From contig NZ_JH719395.1 of the NCBI RefSeq assembly GCF_000271845.1, positions 819,180 through 883,179 on the forward strand: a stretch of DNA of 64,000 bases, read 5' to 3'. The notes under the pieces were generated by a model. The model was not told the origin of the DNA, made no database searches, and saw nothing but the letters and a program-made list of their open reading frames with translations. The translations under genes were made by a program, and so were the position numbers. This document shows, one piece after another, positions 44,688 through 54,389 of the stretch; the stretch's first letter is position 1, and every line of letters begins with the position of its first letter. The stretch is from Rhizobium leguminosarum bv. trifolii WSM2297 (lineage in GTDB: Bacteria > Pseudomonadota > Alphaproteobacteria > Rhizobiales > Rhizobiaceae).

Positions 44688-44715
44688 GGAAAGCCCCGGC
44701 GGACCGGGACTTTCC
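44688..44715 (-). terminator. Terminator hairpin of glnA
   Basis: GGAAAG-C-CCCGG (44688-44699) pairs with CCGGG-A-CTTTCC (44704-44715) with a single mismatch and a 4-base loop: an 11-bp stem directly after the glnA stop. Confidence 0.75.
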
Positions 44716-44728
44716 GTGTTCAGGCCAA

Positions 44729-46138
44729 TCAGGCCGAATAGTACATGTCGTATTCGACAGGATGCGGCGTCATTTCGAAACGCATCACCTCTGCCATTTT
44801 CAATTCGATGAAGGCATCGATCTGGTCGTCGTCGAAGACGCCGCCGGCCGTCAGGAACTTGCGGTCCTTGTCGAGGCTTTCGAGCGCTTCGCGCAGGCTG
44901 CCGCAGACGGTCGGGATCTTCTTCAGTTCCTTCGGCGGCAGGTCGTAGAGATCCTTGTCCATGGCCTTGCCGGGATGGATCTTGTTCTTGATGCCGTCAA
45001 GGCCGGCCATCAGCATGGCGGCGAAGGCGAGATAGGGGTTGGCGGTCGGATCCGGGAAGCGGACTTCGACGCGCTTGGCCTTCGGGTTGGAGCCGAACGG
45101 AATACGGCAGGAGGCCGAGCGGTTGCGGGCCGAGTATGCCAGCAGCACCGGTGCCTCATAACCCGGAACGAGACGCTTGTAGGAATTCGTCGACGGGTTG
45201 GTGAAGGCGTTGATCGCCTTGGCATGTTTGATGATGCCGCCGATGTAGTAGAGGCAGCTCTCGGAGAGGCCGGCATATTCGTCGCCGGCAAAAGTCGGCT
45301 TGCCGCCCTTCCAGATCGACTGGTGTACGTGCATGCCTGAGCCGTTGTCGCCGAAAATCGGCTTCGGCATGAAGGTCGCCGTCTTGCCGTAGGCATTGGC
45401 CACCTGGTGCACGACGTATTTGTAGATTTGCATCTTGTCGGCGTTGCGCACCAGCGTGTCGAACTTGATGCCGAGTTCGTGCTGGGCGGCGGCGACTTCG
45501 TGGTGATGCTTTTCGACGACGACGCCCATCTCGGACAGCACCGTCAACATTTCCGAACGCATGTCCTGGGCGCTGTCGACCGGCGGAACCGGGAAATAGC
45601 CGCCCTTGACGCGCGGCCGATGGCCGAGATTGCCGGTTTCGTAATCGGTATCGTCGTTCGACGGCAGTTCGGTCGAGTCGAGCTTGAAGCCGGTATTGTA
45701 GGGATCGGCCTTGTACTTGACGTCGTCGAAGACGAAGAATTCGGCTTCCGGGCCGACGAAGATCGTGTCGCCGATGCCGGATGCCTTGAGATAGGCTTCG
45801 GCCTTCTTGGCGGTGCCGCGCGGATCGCGGTTATAAGCCTCGCCGGAAACCGGATCGAGGATATCGCACATGATGACCATGGTCGACTGAGCGAAGAACG
45901 GGTCCATATGCACCGTCTCGGTATCGGGCATCAGCACCATGTCGGACTCGTTGATGGCCTTCCAGCCGCCGATCGAGGAGCCGTCGAACATCACGCCGTC
46001 AGCGAACATGTCCTCGTCGACGCAGACAACGTCCATCGTCACATGCTGCAGCTTGCCCTTCGGGTCGGTGAAGCGCAGATCGACGAACTTTACGTCGTTC
46101 TCCTTGATCTGCTTCAGAATTTCGCTTGCGGTCGCCAT
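44729..46138 (-). CDS. glnA: Glutamine synthetase type I
   Basis: A 469-residue GSI-beta subunit, forming dodecamers that make glutamine from glutamate, ammonia and ATP. Signatures are [10 protein letters not shown] near residue 51, [10 protein letters not shown] near 131, [10 protein letters not shown] near 265, and the adenylylation site [10 protein letters not shown] with Tyr398. The adenylylation loop means activity should be controlled by GlnE, in turn signalled by the PII protein encoded just upstream. A strong GGAGGAAGG ribosome site precedes ATG 46138. Confidence 0.97.
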   Translation of the reverse strand: MATASEILKQIKENDVKFVDLRFTDPKGKLQHVTMDVVCVDEDMFADGVMFDGSSIGGWKAINESDMVLMPDTETVHMDPFFAQSTMVIMCDILDPVSGEAYNRDPRGTAKKAEAYLKASGIGDTIFVGPEAEFFVFDDVKYKADPYNTGFKLDSTELPSNDDTDYETGNLGHRPRVKGGYFPVPPVDSAQDMRSEMLTVLSEMGVVVEKHHHEVAAAQHELGIKFDTLVRNADKMQIYKYVVHQVANAYGKTATFMPKPIFGDNGSGMHVHQSIWKGGKPTFAGDEYAGLSESCLYYIGGIIKHAKAINAFTNPSTNSYKRLVPGYEAPVLLAYSARNRSASCRIPFGSNPKAKRVEVRFPDPTANPYLAFAAMLMAGLDGIKNKIHPGKAMDKDLYDLPPKELKKIPTVCGSLREALESLDKDRKFLTAGGVFDDDQIDAFIELKMAEVMRFEMTPHPVEYDMYYSA

Positions 46139-46193
46139 TAAATACCTTCCTCCGATTTACGATGACAATACATGGCTGCGCTGACCGTATCGA

Positions 46194-46214
46194 ACTTTGC
46201 GCGCTTGGCAAAGT
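46194..46214 (-). other. Small hairpin between glnB and glnA
   Basis: ACTTTGC (46194-46200) and GCAAAGT (46208-46214) form a 7-bp perfect stem in the 79-base gap. No T run follows, so read-through into glnA is expected; it could be a processing or attenuation point. Confidence 0.5.
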
Positions 46215-46217
46215 GGG

Positions 46218-46649
<432 letters not shown>

Positions 46650-46899
46650 TTAAAAAAATCCGCGGATTTTGCCGAAACCGCCGCATTTGCGGAGATTCTG
46701 ATGTCGGTTTGGTGACAAAATTGCCGAAAAACTCTGCCCTTCGATCAAAATCATATCGAAAATCTGAAAAAACCTATGTCTAAGGAGTCGCGCAACCATG
46801 CTTACGTAAGATGAAAATATAGGCAAATGCACAAAAGCAGTTCTTTTCTTTGACGTTTCAGGCGGTTGTTTTTTAGGCGTTTTTCGATTGAATAGGCCA

Positions 46900-48372
46900 A
46901 TGAGCCACCAACTGTCCGAACTTCTTCTCACGCCCGCCGAGATGGCTGCAGTCGACACGGCCGCTGCCGCATCCGGTATCGATTCTTTTGGTCTGATGGA
47001 AAGGGCAGGCGCCGCGGTCGCGGCTGCGGCCCTGCGTCTTCATCCCGGCGCTTTGCGCTTCGTCGTGCTCTGCGGGCCGGGCAACAATGGCGGCGACGCC
47101 TATGTGGCAGCAAGGCACCTGCGGGAGGGCGGAGCTGCAGTGGCGCTCTTCCATCTTGGCGATCCCTCGAGGCTGAAGGGCGATGCGGCCCGCGCGAAAG
47201 CCGGATGCGCGCTCCAAAGCCGGGAACTCCATCTCTACCAGCCCGAAACCGGCGACGTCGTCATCGATGGCCTGTTCGGCGCTGGCCTCGGCCGCGAGGT
47301 GCCGGCCGATGTCAACGCCCTGATCGGGCGCGTCGCCGAGGCCGACATCCCGGTGCTTGCCATCGATCTGCCCTCCGGCCTCGATGGCCGCACCGGCCGG
47401 GTGTTGGGGGTGGCCTTCAAGGCGCAGAACACCATCACCTTCATGACTCGCAAGCCCGGGCATCTCTTGATGCCGGGCAGGGAGCTTTGCGGCGAACTTG
47501 AGGTTTTCGATATCGGCATTCCCGCCCGTATCATCAGGGCCGAGGCAAGCGGCGCCATCGCCGAGAACAGGCCGGACGCCTGGAAGGGTGTGCTGCCGGC
47601 CGAGCAGCTGGAAACCCACAAATACAAACGCGGCCATCTGGTGGTCTTCTCAGGCGAGGCCGACAAGACGGGGGCCGCGCGCATGTCGGCGGTCTCAGGC
47701 CTGAAGGCCGGCGCCGGCCTGGTGACGATCGCAGCCCCGCATGCGGCGATGGCCGCCAATGCCGCGCATCTCACAGCGGTGATGCTACATGCGATCGATG
47801 ACGAAGCCGAGCTCGACGACTGGCTTTCTGACAAGCGACTGCAGACATTCGTCCTCGGCCCCGGCTTTGGTATTGGCGCCAGGGCGCGCGGCTTCGTCAC
47901 CGCCCTTGCCGATCGCCATCTGGTTCTCGACGCCGACGGCATCTCCTCGTTCAAGGATGATCCGCAGCAGTTGTTTGATCTTTTCCAGGGCGAACCGCGC
48001 CTGGTGCTGACGCCGCACGAAGGTGAATTTTCCAGGCTCTTTCCCGATATCGGCGGCGACGATGCGCTGGGGAAGGTGGACAAGGCTTTGGCCGCCGCCC
48101 GCCGCGCCAATGCTGCGATCGTCTATAAAGGCGCCGATACCGTCATCGCTGCCCCGGACGGACGGGCGCTGATCAATACCAACGCTCCCGTCTGGCTTGC
48201 CACCGCCGGTTCCGGCGATGTGCTCGCCGGCATTATCGGCGGATTGCTCGCCCAAGGCCTGCCGGCCTTCGAGGCCGCCGCCGCCGGCGTCTGGCTGCAT
48301 GGTGAAGCCGGCCACCGCGCCGGTAAGGGCCTGACGGCGGAGGAACTCGCCGCCCACGTATTGCCGCTTTAG
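46900..48372 (+). CDS. nnr: Bifunctional NAD(P)HX epimerase / ADP-dependent dehydratase
   Basis: A 490-residue metabolite-repair enzyme for hydrated NADH and NADPH. The N-terminal YjeF_N epimerase (to about residue 215) carries VVLCGPGNNGGDAYVAARHL, and the C-terminal carbohydrate-kinase-like dehydratase has HKYKRGHLVVFSG, LVLTPHEGEFSRLFP and NTNAPVWLATAGSGDVLAGIIGGLL. Length matches the fused bacterial form. ATG 46900 is used; a TTG at 46888 is in frame but adds only four residues. Divergent from glnB. Confidence 0.93.
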   Translation: MSHQLSELLLTPAEMAAVDTAAAASGIDSFGLMERAGAAVAAAALRLHPGALRFVVLCGPGNNGGDAYVAARHLREGGAAVALFHLGDPSRLKGDAARAKAGCALQSRELHLYQPETGDVVIDGLFGAGLGREVPADVNALIGRVAEADIPVLAIDLPSGLDGRTGRVLGVAFKAQNTITFMTRKPGHLLMPGRELCGELEVFDIGIPARIIRAEASGAIAENRPDAWKGVLPAEQLETHKYKRGHLVVFSGEADKTGAARMSAVSGLKAGAGLVTIAAPHAAMAANAAHLTAVMLHAIDDEAELDDWLSDKRLQTFVLGPGFGIGARARGFVTALADRHLVLDADGISSFKDDPQQLFDLFQGEPRLVLTPHEGEFSRLFPDIGGDDALGKVDKALAAARRANAAIVYKGADTVIAAPDGRALINTNAPVWLATAGSGDVLAGIIGGLLAQGLPAFEAAAAGVWLHGEAGHRAGKGLTAEELAAHVLPL

Positions 48373-48409
48373 CCCGGTCGGCGCATAACCGCTCCTAGCT
48401 TAGGCTGGC

Positions 48410-49216
48410 CTATTTCGCCAGCGCCTGCTGCAGGGCGATCGCCCCATGCGGCGCATTTACCTTGCCCTCATGGATCATGAAGGCGAAGACGTCGCGCGGC
48501 TCGGCTTTGACCTTGCGATCCCCATCAATCAGCGGCAGATCGTCAGGGACTTTGCCTTCGGCCCAGGTCTCGAGCCGCTTTGCCCAGGCCTCCAAGTCCT
48601 TATCGGGATAGCAGGTCGGAATATCGTCCGAGCCCTTCTGCAGCCTGGCATAGACGAAATCGGCCGTGACGTCGGCGATCATCGGATATTCGAAATGCTC
48701 GGCGCAAACCGGCGCCACTCCATATTTCGCAAGCAGCGCCACGAACTCCGGCACCTTGAAGGAATCGTGCCGGACCTCGACCACGTGGCGGAGCGCCAGC
48801 CCGTCCTGTTTTGCCGGCAGCAGTTTTAGGAAGGCCTCGAAATCGTCCGGATCGAACTTCTTCGTCGGCGCGAACTGCCAAAGCAGCGGCCCGAGATGAT
48901 CGCCGAGTTCGCTGATCCCCGATGACAGGAAACGCTCCATCGATTCACCGGCTTCGGCAAGCACCCGCCGATTGGTGACGAAACGCGTCGCCTTCAGCGA
49001 AAAGATGAAACCCTCGGGCACGTCGGCCGCCCATTTGGCAAAGACTGCCGGTTTCTGGGTGCTATAGTAGGTGCCGTTGACCTCGATGACCTTCAATTGG
49101 CGGCTGGCATAATTCAGCTCGTCCTTCTGCTTGAGGTCATCCGGAAAGAAATGCCCGCGCCAGGGCTCGAAGGTCCAGCCGCCGATGCCGGTGCGGATAG
49201 TGCCGGATTTCGTCAT
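48410..49216 (-). CDS. DUF72 (YecE-like) protein
   Basis: A 268-residue TIM-barrel-like protein of the DUF72 family. The opening GIGGWTFEPWRGHFFPDD and the NGTYYSTQKPAVFAKWA, FSLKATRFVTNRR, PLLWQFAPTKKFDPDDFEAFLKLLP blocks are characteristic. The biochemical role is not known. It is followed downstream by a convergent nnr gene 37 bases away and shares strand with the GNAT gene. Confidence 0.9.
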   Translation of the reverse strand: MTKSGTIRTGIGGWTFEPWRGHFFPDDLKQKDELNYASRQLKVIEVNGTYYSTQKPAVFAKWAADVPEGFIFSLKATRFVTNRRVLAEAGESMERFLSSGISELGDHLGPLLWQFAPTKKFDPDDFEAFLKLLPAKQDGLALRHVVEVRHDSFKVPEFVALLAKYGVAPVCAEHFEYPMIADVTADFVYARLQKGSDDIPTCYPDKDLEAWAKRLETWAEGKVPDDLPLIDGDRKVKAEPRDVFAFMIHEGKVNAPHGAIALQQALAK

Positions 49217-49240
49217 GTCGTCCTCCCCATTCGCAGCCGT

Positions 49241-49699
49241 TCAGGCCGCATCGATCGCTTTCGTCATGTCGACGAGTGTCCATCCTGGCCGATTAGGGTT
49301 CGGCCGGCGACCCGTTTCCTGAAACCCGAAGGCGCCATAAAGCGCGATATTCCGTTCCATAAGCGCATTCGTATAAAGCCGGATCTCCGGCACGGCCCAT
49401 TCCCGCGCCTTGCCGTCTAGCCAGCGCAGCATCGCCAGCCCATGCCCAGCCCCCTGAAAGGCCGGCGAGACCGCGATGCTGAACAGCATGAGGTGATCGG
49501 AATGCCGCTCGACAACCACGAGGCCGGCCGTTTCGCAGCCGATCTCGCGCAGCCAGACCTCGCCGCGTTCGATCCGCAGCGTGTAGTCTTCTGTCACCGG
49601 GACCGGCGGAGCGCCGAAGAGCTCGGTATAGGGTCGATAGGCGGCGGCCGTCAGCGTCGCGATCGTTTTGAGATCATCGGGCGACGCCGGCCTCATCAT
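49241..49699 (-). CDS. GNAT-family N-acetyltransferase
   Basis: A 152-residue acetyltransferase. The acetyl-CoA motif A is [22 protein letters not shown] (about residues 76-97), followed by [25 protein letters not shown]. The acceptor substrate is unknown. Its start overlaps the uvrA stop by four bases (ATGA), so it is translated from the uvrA message and may be co-induced by DNA damage. Confidence 0.9.
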   Translation of the reverse strand: MMRPASPDDLKTIATLTAAAYRPYTELFGAPPVPVTEDYTLRIERGEVWLREIGCETAGLVVVERHSDHLMLFSIAVSPAFQGAGHGLAMLRWLDGKAREWAVPEIRLYTNALMERNIALYGAFGFQETGRRPNPNRPGWTLVDMTKAIDAA

Positions 49700-52617
49700 T
49701 CCGCCGCAACTGCCTTCTTCGCCGGCCGCCGCTCCAGCAATTCCTTCAGGAAATGTCCGGTATAGGAGCGCTTTTCCTTGACGATCGCTTCGGGCGTGCC
49801 GACAGCCACGATCTCGCCGCCGCCATCGCCGCCTTCCGGGCCGAAATCGAGCACCCAGTCGGCAGTCTTGATGACTTCGAGATTATGCTCGATCACCACC
49901 ACCGAATTACCCTGGTTGACCAGTTCGTGCAGCATTTCGAGCAGCTTGGCGACGTCGTGGAAATGCAGGCCGGTCGTCGGTTCGTCGAGAATATAGAGCG
50001 TGCGCCCCGTCGACCGTTTCGACAGCTCCTTGGCGAGCTTGACGCGCTGCGCCTCGCCGCCCGAGAGCGTGTTGGCCTGCTGCCCGACCTTGATATAACC
50101 GAGGCCGACATCCTTCAGCGATTGCAGCTTGTCGCGCACCGCCGGCACCGCCGCGAAGAAATCGACGCCTTCCTCAACCGTCATGTCGAGCACGTCGGCG
50201 ATCGACTTCTGCTTGAAGGTGACGTCGAGCGTCTCTCTGTTATAGCGCTTGCCGTGACAAACGTCGCAGGTGACGTAGACATCGGGCAGGAAGTGCATCT
50301 CGATCTTGATGACGCCGTCGCCCTGGCAGGCTTCGCAGCGTCCGCCCTTGACGTTGAAGGAGAAGCGGCCGGGCTGGTAGCCGCGCGCCTTGGCCTCCGG
50401 CAGGCCGGCGAACCAGTCACGGATCGGCGTGAAGGCGCCGGTATAGGTCGCCGGGTTGGAGCGCGGCGTGCGGCCGATCGGCGATTGATCGATGTCGATC
50501 ACCTTGTCGATATGCTCGAAGCCGTCGATACGATCGTGATCGGCCGGGTTTTCACGCGCGCCCATGACCCGCCTTGCCGCCGATTTATAGAGCGTCTCGA
50601 TCAGGAAGGTCGATTTGCCGCCGCCGGAAACGCCGGTCACCGCCGTGAACACCCCGAGCGGGATCGATGCCGTGACGTTCTTCAGATTGTTGCCGCGGGC
50701 GCCGACCACCTTGATCTCGCGACCCTTCTTCTGCTTGCGGCGCTCGTTGGGAACGGGAACGCCGAGTTCGCCCGAGAGGTATTTGCCGGTCAGCGACATC
50801 GGACTGTCCATGATATCCTGCGGCGTGCCGTGGGCGATAACCTGGCCGCCATGAATGCCGGCGGCCGGGCCGATATCGACCACGTCGTCGGCCGTCATGA
50901 TCGCGTCCTCGTCATGTTCGACGACGATGACCGTGTTGCCGATGTCGCGCAGATGCTTCAGCGTGTCGAGCAGCCGGGCATTGTCGCGCTGATGCAGGCC
51001 GATCGACGGCTCGTCGAGCACATAGAGCACGCCGGTCAGCCCAGAGCCGATCTGCGAGGCCAACCGGATGCGCTGGCTTTCGCCGCCAGACAGCGTGCCG
51101 GAGTTGCGCGACAGGCTGAGATATTCCAGGCCGACATCGTTGAGGAAGCGCAGCCGGTCGCGGATTTCCTTGAGGATGCGCACGGCAATCTCGTTCTGCT
51201 TGGCGTTGAAGCTCGCCGGCAGCGTCTCGAACCAGTCGCGGGCGATGCGGATCGACATGCCGGTGACTTCGCCGATATGCAGCGTGTCGATCTTTACCGC
51301 CAGCGCTTCCGGCTTCAGGCGGAAACCGTTGCAGGAAGGGCAGGGGGCAGCCGACATGAAGCGCTCGATATCTTCGCGCGCCCAGGCGGAATCGGTCTCC
51401 TTCCAGCGGCGCTCGAGATTGGTGATGATGCCCTCGAAATTCTTATGCGTCGTATAGGAGCGCGCGCCGTCGGCGTAATGGAATTCGATCTTGTCCTCGG
51501 TGCCGTTGAGGATGACGTCCTTGGCTTCGTCAGACAGATCGTTCCAGCGGGTGCCGAGCTTGAAGCCGTAATGTTTGCCGAGCGCTTCCAGCGTCTGGTT
51601 GTAATAGGGCGAGGTCGATTTGGCCCAAGGGGCGATCGCCCCGTCGCGCAGCGTCCGCTCGGGTTCGGGCACGATCAGGTCCGGATCGATCTTCTGCTGG
51701 GCGCCGAGGCCGTCGCAGGTCGGGCAGGCGCCGAAGGGATTGTTGAAGGAAAATAGCCGCGGCTCGATCTCCGGAATGGTGAAGCCGGAGACCGGGCAGG
51801 CGAATTTCTCCGAAAACAGCACGCGCTCATGCGTCTCGTTCAGCGACTTGTTGGCCGAGCCGCCGGCCGAAGTCTCTTCCGGCGGCAGCGGCTTGTCGGC
51901 GAATTCGGCAACCGCCAGCCCGTCGGCGAGCTTCAAGCAAGTCTCCAGGCTGTCGGCCAGGCGGGCCGAGACATCTGAACGCACGACGATGCGGTCGACC
52001 ACCACGTCGATATCGTGCTTGTATTTCTTGTCGAGCACCGGCGCCTCGGCGATCTCGTAGAACTGGCCGTCGACCTTGACGCGCTGGAAGCCTTTCTTCA
52101 TCAGCTCCGCCAGTTCCTTCTTGTATTCGCCCTTGCGCCCGCGCACGAGCGGCGCGAGAATATAAAGACGGGTGCCCTCGCCGAAATCGAGAATGCGATC
52201 GACCATCTGGCTGACCGTCTGGCTCTCGATCGGCAGGCCGGTCGCCGGTGAATAGGGAACGCCGACGCGGGCAAACAGCAGGCGCATATAATCGTAAATC
52301 TCGGTGACGGTGCCGACCGTCGAGCGCGGATTGCGCGAGGTGGTCTTCTGCTCGATCGAGATTGCCGGTGACAGCCCGTCGATCTGGTCGACGTCGGGCT
52401 TCTGCATCATTTCGAGGAACTGCCGGGCATAGGCCGACAGGCTCTCGACATAACGGCGCTGGCCCTCGGCATAGATCGTGTCGAAGGCAAGCGAAGATTT
52501 GCCGGAGCCTGACAGCCCGGTCATGACGATCAGCTTGTTGCGCGGCAGATCGAGATCGATGCCCTTGAGATTGTGCTCGCGCGCGCCGCGGATGGAGATC
52601 GTCTTCAGTTCGCTCAT
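49696..52617 (-). CDS. uvrA: Excinuclease ABC subunit A
   Basis: A 973-residue damage-recognition ATPase of nucleotide excision repair. The two ABC modules show [19 protein letters not shown] and [16 protein letters not shown] as P-loops, and [12 protein letters not shown] and [12 protein letters not shown] as signatures. The second zinc module is complete (CEACQGDG...CDVCHG). In the first, the leading CxxC reads CPVSG, so one of four cysteines is serine, while the partner CPTC is present. A LexA box 125 bp upstream indicates SOS induction. It partners with Mfd encoded at 35576. Confidence 0.97.
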   Translation of the reverse strand: MSELKTISIRGAREHNLKGIDLDLPRNKLIVMTGLSGSGKSSLAFDTIYAEGQRRYVESLSAYARQFLEMMQKPDVDQIDGLSPAISIEQKTTSRNPRSTVGTVTEIYDYMRLLFARVGVPYSPATGLPIESQTVSQMVDRILDFGEGTRLYILAPLVRGRKGEYKKELAELMKKGFQRVKVDGQFYEIAEAPVLDKKYKHDIDVVVDRIVVRSDVSARLADSLETCLKLADGLAVAEFADKPLPPEETSAGGSANKSLNETHERVLFSEKFACPVSGFTIPEIEPRLFSFNNPFGACPTCDGLGAQQKIDPDLIVPEPERTLRDGAIAPWAKSTSPYYNQTLEALGKHYGFKLGTRWNDLSDEAKDVILNGTEDKIEFHYADGARSYTTHKNFEGIITNLERRWKETDSAWAREDIERFMSAAPCPSCNGFRLKPEALAVKIDTLHIGEVTGMSIRIARDWFETLPASFNAKQNEIAVRILKEIRDRLRFLNDVGLEYLSLSRNSGTLSGGESQRIRLASQIGSGLTGVLYVLDEPSIGLHQRDNARLLDTLKHLRDIGNTVIVVEHDEDAIMTADDVVDIGPAAGIHGGQVIAHGTPQDIMDSPMSLTGKYLSGELGVPVPNERRKQKKGREIKVVGARGNNLKNVTASIPLGVFTAVTGVSGGGKSTFLIETLYKSAARRVMGARENPADHDRIDGFEHIDKVIDIDQSPIGRTPRSNPATYTGAFTPIRDWFAGLPEAKARGYQPGRFSFNVKGGRCEACQGDGVIKIEMHFLPDVYVTCDVCHGKRYNRETLDVTFKQKSIADVLDMTVEEGVDFFAAVPAVRDKLQSLKDVGLGYIKVGQQANTLSGGEAQRVKLAKELSKRSTGRTLYILDEPTTGLHFHDVAKLLEMLHELVNQGNSVVVIEHNLEVIKTADWVLDFGPEGGDGGGEIVAVGTPEAIVKEKRSYTGHFLKELLERRPAKKAVAAE

Positions 52618-52741
52618 CGTCTCAGCTTTGGTCCTTTGGGATAACAGCCCTTATTTAGTGATGCCGACCGGCGAGTCGAGGCTGAATGTCCGCAACACTG
52701 AAGGTTTTCGATTCTGTTGACAGGATCATACGGATAAACTA

Positions 52742-52756
52742 GAACAAATAAAGAAC
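52742..52756. promoter_or_regulatory. LexA (SOS) box between uvrA and ssb
   Basis: GAAC-AAATAAA-GAAC matches the alphaproteobacterial LexA consensus GAAC-N7-GAAC (GTTC-N7-GTTC on the other strand) exactly. It lies 125 bp from the uvrA start and 146 bp from the ssb start, so it can control one or both divergent genes. Confidence 0.85.
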
Positions 52757-52901
52757 AAAATTCCTGATGGATGCATGTGGCGTTCTGATGGATAAAGATG
52801 TGGATTAAAGACCGTTCATGCGCATCGGCGGTCCGTGATGGTTTAAGGTGCGCCGATCGATTGAAACGCCGCCGGGCAGGGCGGCAGGCAGGGTGAGAAG
52901 C

Positions 52902-53414
52902 ATGGCTGGTAGCGTAAACAAGGTAATTCTGATTGGAAATGTCGGTGCGGACCCGGAAATCCGCCGTACTCAGGATGGCCGGCCGATCGCCAATCTTCGC
53001 ATCGCGACCTCGGAGACCTGGCGCGACCGCAATTCCGGCGAGCGCCGCGAAAAGACCGAATGGCACACCGTCGTCGTCTTCAACGAAGGCCTCTGCAAGG
53101 TCGTCGAGCAATATGTGAAGAAGGGCGCCAAGCTCTATATCGAAGGCCAGCTGCAGACCCGCAAGTGGCAGGACCAGCAGGGCCAGGACCGCTACTCCAC
53201 GGAAGTGGTGCTGCAGGGCTTCGGTTCGACCCTGACCATGCTCGACGGCCGCGGCGAAGGCGGCGGTGCAAGCTCCAGCGGCGGCCGTGGCGGCAGCAGC
53301 AACAATGATTACGGCGACGATTACGGCGCCCCGGCTCCCTCTTCATCGCCCAGCCGCGGCGGTGGCGGCGGAGGCAACTTCTCGCGGGATCTCGACGACG
53401 ACATCCCGTTCTGA
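52902..53414 (+). CDS. ssb: Single-stranded DNA-binding protein
   Basis: A 170-residue SSB. The OB fold (to about 110) begins [27 protein letters not shown] flexible Gly/Ser-rich linker follows, and the acidic tip DLDDDIPF recruits partner proteins. ATG 52902 matches the family N-terminus; a frame from 52848 is too long. It is divergent from uvrA across a LexA box, the same pairing as in E. coli. Confidence 0.97.
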   Translation: MAGSVNKVILIGNVGADPEIRRTQDGRPIANLRIATSETWRDRNSGERREKTEWHTVVVFNEGLCKVVEQYVKKGAKLYIEGQLQTRKWQDQQGQDRYSTEVVLQGFGSTLTMLDGRGEGGGASSSGGRGGSSNNDYGDDYGAPAPSSSPSRGGGGGGNFSRDLDDDIPF

Positions 53415-53450
53415 TCGGTAGGCTTTGCTGGTTCTATGAATTATCCGAGA

Positions 53451-53482
53451 GCATGACGTCTTTAACGGCGTCATGCTTTTTT
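53451..53482 (+). terminator. Terminator of ssb
   Basis: GCATGACG (53451-53458) pairs with CGTCATGC (53469-53476) and is followed by six T residues. Confidence 0.9.
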
Positions 53483-53505
53483 GATCTCGCGGCAGAGGCC
53501 GCGTT

Positions 53506-54153
53506 TCAATGCGGCGTCGCGCTGATGAGATTGAGCGCCGCTTTCGCGCCGTCGACGACGAATTGCACCGCAAGCGCGGCGAGGATGACGCCGAGGAGCC
53601 GTGTCAGGATCGCCCGGCCGGTGACGCCGAGGAAACGGTCGAGCCTTTCGGCGATCAGCAGCATCAGGAAGGTCAGCAGCAGATTGGCGGCAATGACGCC
53701 GATCAGCTGGGCCTTTCCGATGGAGGTAGCAAGCGTGCCGGCGAGCAGGATCGTCGCCGAGATCGCACCCGGGCCGGCGATTAGCGGCAAGGCGAGGGGG
53801 AAAACGGCGATATTCTCGATATGATCCTTGGTGACGGCAGCCTCGCTGGCCTTCTCCTTGCGCTCCTGGCGCCGCTCGAACACCATCTCGAAGGCGATCC
53901 AGAAGAGCAGCAGCCCGCCGGCGATGCGGAAGGCGCCGATCGAGATGCCGAGCACGCCGAGAACGCTTGCGCCGAACAGGGCGAAGACGGCGAGGATGAT
54001 GAAGGCGATGGTCGAGCCGCGCAGCGCCACCTGCGTGCGCTCGGCACGGCTCATGCCCGTCGTCAGTCCCAGGAAAATCGGTGCCAGCCCCGGCGGGTCG
54101 ATGGTGACGAGCAGCGTCGTGAAGGCGTTGATCAATAGGTCGGCGCTTGCCAT
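53506..54153 (-). CDS. MarC-family integral membrane protein
   Basis: A 215-residue protein with six hydrophobic segments, of the MarC/UPF0056 family. Motifs IDPPGLAPIFLGLT (residues about 18-31), RIAGGLLLFWIAFEM and PLALPLIAGPGAISATILL are typical. MarC was once linked to multiple antibiotic resistance, but that role has been disproved in E. coli; the function remains unknown. ATG 54153 follows GGAGAG. It converges with ssb and diverges from gyrA. Confidence 0.92.
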   Translation of the reverse strand: MASADLLINAFTTLLVTIDPPGLAPIFLGLTTGMSRAERTQVALRGSTIAFIILAVFALFGASVLGVLGISIGAFRIAGGLLLFWIAFEMVFERRQERKEKASEAAVTKDHIENIAVFPLALPLIAGPGAISATILLAGTLATSIGKAQLIGVIAANLLLTFLMLLIAERLDRFLGVTGRAILTRLLGVILAALAVQFVVDGAKAALNLISATPH

Positions 54154-54389
54154 CGTCTCTCCGGAAGCCCATATGGTCACGTGGTTTTTATGATTGTGAA
54201 GCGGGGATTCCGATTTGGCAAATATCCCGCGGCCGTCGGCGGCGGATTTGTCCGCTCCGGCCCCGCGACTTGCATGTTTTACCCTCTTTAAGCCGCAAAA
54301 GCCTGTTCAAAACGCCCTGTGAAAATGGCGCGGGAACAGGCTTTCCGCTATAAATCTTCAAGTGATTCTAGAAGAGATCGTGATCTGTT

